From the NCBI GenBank assembly GCA_013361015.1, contig JABWAN010000501.1:1-5016 (forward strand): DNA of 5,016 nucleotides, read 5' to 3'. Source of the DNA: Candidatus Zhuqueibacterota bacterium (lineage in GTDB: Bacteria; Zhuqueibacterota; Zhuqueibacteria; Zhuqueibacterales; Zhuqueibacteraceae). Shown in pieces: positions 1-5,016 of the stretch (the first letter of the stretch is position 1; the number at the start of each line of letters is the position of its first letter). Under the pieces are notes generated by a model. The model was not told where the DNA came from, searched no databases, and saw only the letters and a program-made list of their open reading frames with translations. Position numbers and translations under genes: made by a program.

Positions 1-1
1 G

Positions 2-568
2 ATGCAGGAGATGGAGAAGCAATATGCGTTGGCAGAAAAAATCAACGATGCCTCGGCCATGTCCGGAGATTTAGGCGCAATGGGCAACATTCTCTTCGAG
101 GCGGGAAAGTATAACGAGGCGCTTGCGAAGTATGAAAAATCATTGCAACTGATCATTGCCTCCAATCTTTCAACTGAGGTTAAAACGAATGCCAAGCGGT
201 TTTATCTCTACAATGTGGCGCGTGTGGCTTTGCAGCAGGGCGATCTGAAAACCGCCAAGGCCAAGTCTGAAGAATTTCGGGCGCAGGCCGAAGCCGTGAA
301 GAACAATTTTCAAATTTGGCTGGCGTACGAAGTGGCAGGCATGATTGCGCTCGCGGAAAAGCACCACGACAAAGCGCTCGAACATTTTCAGCGCGCGAAT
401 CAACAAAATCCTTACACACTTTACCGGCAAGCGCTCGCCTACGAAGCCAAAGGCGAGGCGGCGAAAGCCAAGGCCGCGTACCAGAAAGCGGCGGAGTGGA
501 ATGCGCTCAACAACTTGAATTATGCCTTCATGCGAAACAAAGCGAAAGAGAAGCTGGCGATGCTGTAA
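2..568 (+). CDS. TPR-repeat protein, C-terminal part (5' partial)
   Basis: The frame runs from the left edge to a TAA at 566-568 and gives 188 residues. The ATG at base 2 has only one base before it, so no ribosome binding site can be judged. The protein already begins in helical repeat sequence, so this Met is probably internal and the gene probably starts outside the window. Four TPR-like helix-turn-helix units are visible, at about residues 21-52, 66-97, 106-137 and 138-169. They show TPR spacing of small and aromatic residues, for example G28, A40 and Y44 in the first, and G113, A125, F129, A132 and P137 in the third. No signal peptide, membrane segment or catalytic motif is present in this part. 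TPR arrays mediate protein-protein contacts. The specific partner cannot be deduced, and a missing N-terminus could carry a kinase, cyclase, regulator or lipoprotein domain. The gene converges on the large minus-strand gene. Confidence 0.85.
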   Translation: MQEMEKQYALAEKINDASAMSGDLGAMGNILFEAGKYNEALAKYEKSLQLIIASNLSTEVKTNAKRFYLYNVARVALQQGDLKTAKAKSEEFRAQAEAVKNNFQIWLAYEVAGMIALAEKHHDKALEHFQRANQQNPYTLYRQALAYEAKGEAAKAKAAYQKAAEWNALNNLNYAFMRNKAKEKLAML

Positions 569-677
569 CGGCTCAGCTGGTGCGCTTCACATGCCAGTTC
601 CGGGCGCGGGGAGCAAAAACGAGTTGCCATAACGACCGCGTCTGCTTTACGCCTGCGCCGCTTTTTGGATTTACGGA

Positions 678-696
678 GCGCAATAGACCGTTGCGC
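678..696. repeat. Perfect 6-bp inverted repeat in the intergenic gap
   Basis: GCGCAA at 678-683 is the exact reverse complement of TTGCGC at 691-696, with a 7-base loop. No T-run follows on the plus strand, and the minus-strand side has only a short T stretch within mixed sequence, so it does not look like an intrinsic terminator. It could be a small RNA hairpin in the 3' untranslated region of the TPR gene, or a chance palindrome. Confidence 0.3.
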
Positions 697-802
697 CTCA
701 AGAGGCAACACAAAATGAGTGCACGGGAGAAGCGACGCACGCAGTGCTCGCGTGTGCAATGGGGAATCGCCGCGAGCCGTCGAAACTACCTCGTCCGCAA
801 AT

Positions 803-837
803 AAAAATCCCCCAGAGCAATGCCCTGAGGGATTTTT
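803..837. terminator. Bidirectional intrinsic terminator
   Basis: The arms 803-815 (A5-T-C5-A-G) and 825-837 (C-T-G-A-G3-A-T5) pair along 13 positions with one C-A mismatch (812/828). Two further G-C pairs (817/823 and 818/822) can form inside, leaving a 3-base AAT loop. The plus strand has a T6 run at 833-838. The minus strand reads the A5 run at 803-807 as T5, followed by further T-rich sequence, so either RNA would end in a GC-rich hairpin plus U-tract. It lies 235 bases after the TPR stop and about 100 bases after the stop of the minus-strand gene. It is well placed to end both convergent transcripts and limit read-through into the opposite gene. Confidence 0.85.
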
Positions 838-887
838 TATTAGGAGAGGAGGAGCCGAAAGGGAAAGCGCGGAGAGCATGGCGCATC

Positions 888-916
888 GAGCAAAGTGCAA
901 AGCATAAGCACTGCTC
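888..916. repeat. Imperfect inverted repeat just 3' of the large minus-strand gene
   Basis: GAGCA (888-892) pairs with TGCTC (912-916), and GTGC (895-898) pairs with GCAC (908-911). There is a 2-base AA bulge and a 9-base loop. It lies about 24 bases downstream of the minus-strand stop codon. No U-tract follows it in the direction of that gene, so it is more likely a 3' stabilising hairpin or chance than a terminator. The true terminator appears to be the one at 803-837. Confidence 0.3.
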
Positions 917-939
917 TAAGCCCTCTGCGTCAAGCGCTT

Positions 940-3900
940 TTATTTCGCCAGTACCATCTTTTTTGTCGAGACGAAATCGTCGGCTTCGAGGCGATAGTGA
1001 TACACGCCCGAGGGCACCGGCGTGCCGTGTTGATCACGTCCGTTCCAAAGTACCGTATGACGCCCGGCTTCGCGGAAATCGTTCACGAGCCGAATGACTT
1101 TCTGGCCCAGCGTGTTGTAGATCGTGAGTTGCACGCGACCGGGCTTGGGCAATTGATATTCAATATTGGTAGTCGGATTGAAGGGGTTCGGATAATTCTG
1201 GCTAAGCCCGTAGGTTTCCGGCAACGCGACCAATGCCTCCACCGGCCCGTGCAAAGTCGATTTACCGCTCGCGTCAATGTCTTCGAGCTTGTAGTAATAC
1301 TTGGCGCCGGCCTGTACTTTGTTGTCCACGAACGAATAGTTGCCGTCGCTTCGCGGGCGAATCATTTCGGAAGTGATGCGGGTGAACTGGCCGTGCAAGC
1401 TCTGGCCGCGCTGTACATGGAATCCAACGTTGCGGCTATCTCCGTTCGTGTTCCAACGTAACGTCACCGTGCCTTTGGCTTCCGCGCTTGCGGAGAAACT
1501 GCTCAACAACACCGGCACTTTGACGGCCCACTCGGTTTTGATTTCATCCTGGCCGTCGGTGATGACACAGACGACGTAGGAAAAGCCGGGCAGGCCCACG
1601 AACGCATAGCCGCTCGAATCCTTCCCCACCTTGCGGCCGTCTTGATACCAGGCGTAATGCAACGCATCGTTATCAAGATCAACGGCACGCACGCTCATCT
1701 TCAACCTTCCCACACCGTCGTTGCCTTCCTTGAAAGTCGTATCCGGTCTAGTGGGATCACCGCTACCCACCGGAACACGGCTTCGCAACTCCGGCGGACG
1801 ATTGCGGTTCGCCACTTCAATGCGCACCACTTCGATATCCACGCCGCCCTTGCCATCGCGCGCGTAGAATACCGGTTCATGCACGCCGGCGCTGCTATAA
1901 TTGGTGAGCCAAGTGAAAGTACGCGTGTTCAACGAGTCAAACACCGAACCCGGCGGCAAATTGCTCGCGCCGAAGGTCATGCCGTCGCCGTCAGCGTCGC
2001 TTGCGCTCAAGCTGAACTCGACGCGGCCAATCTCCGTGACTTTTTGATCCGGAACGTCGTTGAACACCGGGAAGTTATTGGTGAAGCCGGTGGCGGTAAA
2101 CGTCACCGATGGAATTTGATTGCCGCCGCTTTTGATGCCATTCACTTTGTTTTCGCCCGCGACTGCACCAAGCGTCAAGCTTACTTGCGCGATCCCGTTG
2201 CTGTCGCTCGTGGTGCTGAAGGAAACCAGATTTTGCTGGCCGTTCAAATAGCCGCCGCCTTTGGTAATCACAAAGTTTGCGCCTTCGCCCAAACTCGGAT
2301 TGCCGTATTGATCGCGGAAGAGCAATTGCAGCGGAAAGTTCAACGTCTTCTTCACCGTGCCGCCTTGATTGTTGGTGCGGCCCACGGGTGCCATCGTCAC
2401 CGCGGCCTCCGCTTGCGCATACACCGGAATGGTAATCGGCGAGCCGGCCAGGCCCTCCGCAAGCACTTGCACGTAGCGATAGCCGCTGGTGTTGTCGAAA
2501 TTCAGGAACGTCGTTGCCACACCGCCGCCCGTGGTTGCTACCGAGGTTTTCGTCAAGCTGCCCGTGCCTTTGACCAGCCGGAACTGCACCGTGTAGTTGT
2601 CGATGCCGTTGGCGCGCTCGTCACTGACTTGCACGCGAATCGGGCCGGACTGGCCGGCGACACGGCCACTGACTTTGGGAGTAAGCAGCACGATGCAGCA
2701 CGGCCGGCCGCCGATCGCTTGCGCGCTGAAATCAATGGGCGAGCCTTCGAGTCCTTCGCTACTCACGCGCACGGCATTCAAACCGGCTTGCTCGCCGAGC
2801 TTGAGCGTTACGCGGGCCTCGCCGTATTCATTCGTTTTCACGCTCGTTGCGCTGAGCGTTCCGCCGCCGAAGGTGGTTTGAAACGCAACCGTGGTGTTGA
2901 ACACCGCTTTGCCGCCATTATCCGTCACTTTCACTACCAGCGGCTCCGGTAAAGTTTCACCGGCAATGCCTTCTTGTTCATTGCCCGAAACGTATTCCAA
3001 ATTCTTCGCGGCATTGTTCACGGCGTTCGCCAAAAAGATTACCGGCGAATTGACCAAGCCCGGCGCCTCCGCGCGAATCTGACTTTCGCCCGTGCTGTTG
3101 CCGAAAATGAAGAACGCTTCGGCTTCGCCATTCACACCGGAAGTGACTTTCATACTCGTTTCGCCGTTGCTCATCTTGCCCGCGCCGCTATGCACGCGGA
3201 ATGTTACTTCACTATTCGGCACACCGTTGTTGAACTTGTCGCCCACTTTCACCACGAGCGGCGATTCCGTCGCGGTGTTGATATTGCCCTTTTGATTATT
3301 GCCGGAAACCAAACCGACGCGATTCGCTTCCAGAGGCAGAAAAGTGACCGTGGCCGTGTTCGTCAAGCGAATGCCGCTGGGAATATAGGCCGACACGATT
3401 TTATCGCCCGACTTGGATGATTTGAATTTGCCAAATGCCTGGCCGTTTGCATTCGTCAATTCCGCGGGCTGCACAATGTCATTCGGCCCGTTCGTCACTT
3501 CGATGATCACGGATTTGCCTACGACCGGATTGCCAAAGCTATCTTGAATTTCAACGATCACGTCTTTATACGTAACGTTATCCGCGCGATTCGCGCCTTC
3601 AGCAATTACTCGTGAAGTGAGTTGGCTCGGATTGCCCGCACTGGCAAACGCCACGAACTGCATGGGCGAGCCTTGCAACGGATTCGTGCCATCATTCGAG
3701 GTGGCTTCCACAATTTGACTATCGGGTAAGGTCACGCCGCCCAAAGTCAATTTCACTTGTGCAATGCCGCTCTCGTTCGTGGCAATCGTCGTATCGGCTT
3801 GGCCGCTCGGAAACTTGCCGTTGCCGCGCGTAATGCGGAACGTGACGGGATGGCCGGCAACGGGATTGCCCGCACCGACGCCGTCCTTTACCAAAACCTT

Positions 3901-5016
3901 GAACGGGTTCACTAATGCAGCGCCGGCGCCGCCGGTTTGGCGATTGCCGCCGTTGTCCGACATCTTGCGCGCACGGCTTGCAGTGGCCGTCGCATAAAAC
4001 TTCATGGGCGAATTTTTCAAAGGAATCGCACCGTTGGTGGCGCGCACTTCAACAATGTTGTTGTACGGCGCACCATTCGTGGTCGGCCCGAGCGTCAAAA
4101 AGATTTGCGCTTTGCCGCCGTTGGCGGTGTTGATGGTATCCGCCTGCTGGCCGTCAATGTTGCCGCCGCCGCCCACCACTTTGAAAATAACTTTGATGCC
4201 GTCAATGCCGTTGTTGAAACGATCGGCAACTTTCACGACGAACGGCGTCGGCATACGATTGCCCACCACACCCGAAGCGCTGTCGCCGCTCACTTCAACC
4301 AAAGTATCCGGCGCGCTCACTTGCCCCTTCGCGGTGAACGTGCGCGGCGAGCCTGTAATTGCGGGGTTGGTCGAGGCCGTTACTTTGTGTTCGATCGGTT
4401 GCGGTCCGAGCTTCAACTTTGCGCGGCCCCGGCCCGCGGTGTCCGTGGTCGCAACGAATTGCGCATTGCCGTTTTGAAATACGCCGCCGCCCGCGGTCAC
4501 CGCAAACGTGACCTTCTGCCCGGCAATGCCTTTGCTCGCGGAATCCAAAACCGACACGACGAGTGGATTGGGCAGAAAATTTCCCACCACGCCTTCTTGC
4601 GCATCGCCGGAATCGCTGCGCACATTGCGCAAACCAAACGTGCGCACGGTGAATGTGAAAGGCGAGCCGGAAATCTGCCTGCCGTTGTAGAGCGCCGAGG
4701 CTTTCACGGTGTTGATTGCGCCCGGCGTGGGTCCGCATTTCAGCGGCGCGCGCGCGAAGCCGGTGTTATCCGTAAGCAGCGTGTCCTTCTTTTGTTTGTT
4801 GATGGTGCCGTTGCCATCGATTACTTCGAAAATCACAGGGTAGCCGGAAAGCGGCGTGTTGTCTTGCGTGAGAATTTTCACGCTTAGCGGCGTGGCCACA
4901 ATATACCCGGCTGAGCTTTTTTGATTATGCCCCCCTCCCGTGACGAAGCTCCCCGGAATTGCCGCAATCGAAGTAAAAGTCTGCGGGCTGCCCGCCAGCC
5001 CCGCGGAGGAGATCTC
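940..5016 (-). CDS. Giant Ig-like-repeat surface protein with T9SS sorting domain (5' partial)
   Basis: The frame is open from the right edge (5016) to a TAA at 940-942 and gives 1358 visible residues. A GTG at 4897-4899 could be mistaken for a start. The 39 codons upstream of it are open and continue the same repeat pattern, including a G-L-A-G-S-P unit end, so the true start lies outside the window. Residues below are numbered from the right edge. About ten Ig-like units occupy 1-980, followed by a cadherin/putative-Ig-like domain (981-1072), a related domain (1073-1167), a fibronectin-III-like module (1168-1270) and a T9SS type A sorting domain (1271-1358). By family knowledge, such proteins cross the outer membrane through T9SS, and the sorting domain is usually cleaved on export. 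The repeats suggest a long stalk or adhesin. No enzyme domain is visible. Only four Cys occur. The signal peptide and any N-terminal effector domain are not in view. Confidence 0.93.
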   Translation of the reverse strand, partial: EISSAGLAGSPQTFTSIAAIPGSFVTGGGHNQKSSAGYIVATPLSVKILTQDNTPLSGYPVIFEVIDGNGTINKQKKDTLLTDNTGFARAPLKCGPTPGAINTVKASALYNGRQISGSPFTFTVRTFGLRNVRSDSGDAQEGVVGNFLPNPLVVSVLDSASKGIAGQKVTFAVTAGGGVFQNGNAQFVATTDTAGRGRAKLKLGPQPIEHKVTASTNPAITGSPRTFTAKGQVSAPDTLVEVSGDSASGVVGNRMPTPFVVKVADRFNNGIDGIKVIFKVVGGGGNIDGQQADTINTANGGKAQIFLTLGPTTNGAPYNNIVEVRATNGAIPLKNSPMKFYATATASRARKMSDNGGNRQTGGAGAALVNPFKVLVKDGVGAGNPVAGHPVTFRITRGNGKFPSGQADTTIATNESGIAQVKLTLGGVTLPDSQIVEATSNDGTNPLQGSPMQFVAFASAGNPSQLTSRVIAEGANRADNVTYKDVIVEIQDSFGNPVVGKSVIIEVTNGPNDIVQPAELTNANGQAFGKFKSSKSGDKIVSAYIPSGIRLTNTATVTFLPLEANRVGLVSGNNQKGNINTATESPLVVKVGDKFNNGVPNSEVTFRVHSGAGKMSNGETSMKVTSGVNGEAEAFFIFGNSTGESQIRAEAPGLVNSPVIFLANAVNNAAKNLEYVSGNEQEGIAGETLPEPLVVKVTDNGGKAVFNTTVAFQTTFGGGTLSATSVKTNEYGEARVTLKLGEQAGLNAVRVSSEGLEGSPIDFSAQAIGGRPCCIVLLTPKVSGRVAGQSGPIRVQVSDERANGIDNYTVQFRLVKGTGSLTKTSVATTGGGVATTFLNFDNTSGYRYVQVLAEGLAGSPITIPVYAQAEAAVTMAPVGRTNNQGGTVKKTLNFPLQLLFRDQYGNPSLGEGANFVITKGGGYLNGQQNLVSFSTTSDSNGIAQVSLTLGAVAGENKVNGIKSGGNQIPSVTFTATGFTNNFPVFNDVPDQKVTEIGRVEFSLSASDADGDGMTFGASNLPPGSVFDSLNTRTFTWLTNYSSAGVHEPVFYARDGKGGVDIEVVRIEVANRNRPPELRSRVPVGSGDPTRPDTTFKEGNDGVGRLKMSVRAVDLDNDALHYAWYQDGRKVGKDSSGYAFVGLPGFSYVVCVITDGQDEIKTEWAVKVPVLLSSFSASAEAKGTVTLRWNTNGDSRNVGFHVQRGQSLHGQFTRITSEMIRPRSDGNYSFVDNKVQAGAKYYYKLEDIDASGKSTLHGPVEALVALPETYGLSQNYPNPFNPTTNIEYQLPKPGRVQLTIYNTLGQKVIRLVNDFREAGRHTVLWNGRDQHGTPVPSGVYHYRLEADDFVSTKKMVLAK
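943..1206 (-). other. T9SS type A C-terminal sorting domain
   Basis: The last 88 residues (1271-1358) open with S-Q-N-Y-P-N-P-F-N-P-T-T. They continue with I-E-Y-Q-L-P, a V-x-L-x-I-Y-N-x-L-G-Q-K-V strand pair, H-T-V-L-W-N-G-R-D, P-S-G-V-Y-H-Y-R-L and end K-K-M-V-L-A-K. This is a full-length type A sorting domain (Por_Secre_tail/FlgD-like Ig fold), complete up to the stop codon. In the known family it directs the protein through the type IX translocon and is usually removed, with the mature protein attached to the surface or released. It is the strongest taxonomic clue in the window. Confidence 0.95.
1207..1515 (-). other. Fibronectin-III-like module preceding the sorting domain
   Basis: Residues 1168-1270 start P-V-L-L-S-S-F and contain V-T-L-R-W-N, G-F-H-V-Q-R-G, Y-S-F-V-D and K-Y-Y-Y-K-L-E-D-I-D. 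This is the usual strand pattern of the FN3-like module found just before T9SS sorting domains in FCB proteins (L-x-W, G-F-x-x-x-R, Y-x-Y-x-L-x-x-x-D). It is likely a structural spacer next to the export signal. Confidence 0.75.
1516..2076 (-). other. Tandem cadherin/putative-Ig-like domains of the large protein
   Basis: Residues 981-1072 (nt 2076-1801) begin N-F-P-V-F and include P-D-Q, then S-D-A-D-G-D-G-M, N-L-P-P-G, T-F-T-W and A-R-D-G-K-G-G-V. This is the order of landmarks in cadherin-like/He_PIG putative-Ig domains. The D-A-D-G-D-G loop is a plausible calcium site. Residues 1073-1167 (nt 1800-1516) follow an R-P-P junction and show D-L-D-N-D-A-L, Y-A-W-Y-Q-D-G and T-D-G-Q-D, then a final T-E-W strand. 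It looks like a second, related beta-sandwich. These domains form the linker between the Ig array and the C-terminal export region. Family names are from recognition, not from a search. Confidence 0.7.
2077..5016 (-). repeat. Array of about ten Ig-like (Big-1-related) repeat units
   Basis: Unit boundaries, in reading order by nucleotide, are about: 5016-4963 (tail only), 4962-4633, 4632-4321, 4320-3979, 3978-3637, 3636-3334, 3333-3016, 3015-2710, 2709-2410 and 2409-2077. A typical unit opens with S-G-(D/N)-x-Q-x-G, then a P-L-V-V-K-V-x-D strand, a V-x-F-x-V strand, a G-x-G turn, a T-x-x-x-G-x-A-x-x-x-L-x-L-G segment, and ends in G-L-x-G-S-P-x-x-F-x-A. The S-P of the closing motif is seen in eight of ten units. 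The unit at 3636-3334 lacks it, and the last unit has only I-P. The units are clearly related in protein but diverged in DNA, which points to old duplications rather than recent ones. This resembles bacterial Ig-like stalk domains of the Big-1/invasin type. The exact family assignment is inference. Confidence 0.85.

Larger units (their letters stand above)
569..939. other. Non-coding gap between convergent genes
   Basis: This 371-base stretch separates the stop codons of the two convergent genes. Short open frames cross it on both strands, but they overlap each other, read through the terminator hairpin and encode Arg/Ser/Ala-rich sequence of no recognisable family, so I call none of them. 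The supported content is the bidirectional terminator at 803-837 and two weaker inverted repeats at 678-696 and 888-916. I saw no convincing sigma-70-type promoter, no FCB-type -7 (TAnnTTTG) promoter and no tRNA-like fold. About 235 bases lie between the TPR stop and the terminator, which is long for a simple 3' untranslated region. Confidence 0.7.

Noticed and set aside
520..900. Minus-strand open frame of 126 codons in the intergenic gap
   Set aside because: It reads through the terminator hairpin, overlaps the end of the TPR gene and encodes biased sequence with no family pattern.
895..1461. Plus-strand open frame of 188 codons across the end of the large gene
   Set aside because: It is antisense to the well-supported T9SS sorting domain and FN3-like module and matches no family I recognise.
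1642..2952. Long plus-strand open frame of 436 codons
   Set aside because: It lies wholly antisense to the Ig-repeat gene. Its translation is rich in Arg, His and Ala with no domain pattern, as expected when a GC-biased coding strand is read backwards.
3937..4887. Plus-strand open frame of 316 codons
   Set aside because: It is also fully antisense to the repeat gene, with the same low-complexity Arg/Ala/His-rich composition and no recognisable motif.
4897..4899. GTG as start codon of the large minus-strand gene
   Set aside because: The frame is open for 39 more codons to the edge and continues the Ig-repeat pattern, and there is no signal peptide after the GTG.
4917..4935. T6 and C6 homopolymer runs as possible phase-variation sites
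   Set aside because: Runs of six are short for slipped-strand switching, and the reading frame is intact across both.
2077..5016. Array considered as a recent DNA tandem repeat or assembly artefact
   Set aside because: The units are related only in protein sequence. I saw no long identical DNA blocks between units.

Overview
The window holds the inner ends of two convergent genes, both cut by the window edges. The organism is probably a bacterium of the FCB (Bacteroidetes/Ignavibacteria/Calditrichota/KSB1-like) assemblage. The main reason is the C-terminus of the minus-strand protein, which has the N-Y-P-N-P-F-N-P motif and the rest of a type A sorting domain of the type IX secretion system (T9SS). 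The moderately high GC content, judged by eye, is more like deep-branching FCB candidate phyla than classical Bacteroides, but no marker gene is present to settle this.

Layout: (1) Bases 2-568 on the plus strand encode the C-terminal 188 visible residues of a tetratricopeptide-repeat (TPR) protein. (2) Bases 569-939 are a non-coding gap between the convergent genes. Its one clear element is a hairpin at 803-837, with A- and T-runs on its two sides, that can act as a terminator on either strand. (3) Bases 940-5016 on the minus strand form one uninterrupted frame of 1358 codons plus stop, open to the right edge. It is the C-terminal part of a very large secreted protein. It has about ten Ig-like repeat units of roughly 100-114 residues, then a cadherin/putative-Ig-type domain with an acidic DADGDG loop, a related domain, a fibronectin-III-like module, and the T9SS sorting domain.

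Nothing in the window links the two genes functionally. The large protein is best read as a T9SS-exported cell-surface or secreted stalk or adhesin whose N-terminal, possibly functional, domain lies outside the window. The TPR protein is a generic protein-interaction scaffold. I found no tRNA, rRNA, CRISPR array, transposase, phage gene or riboswitch. I did not find a convincing new multi-gene system. The points most worth following are the repeat architecture of the large protein and what its missing N-terminus carries.
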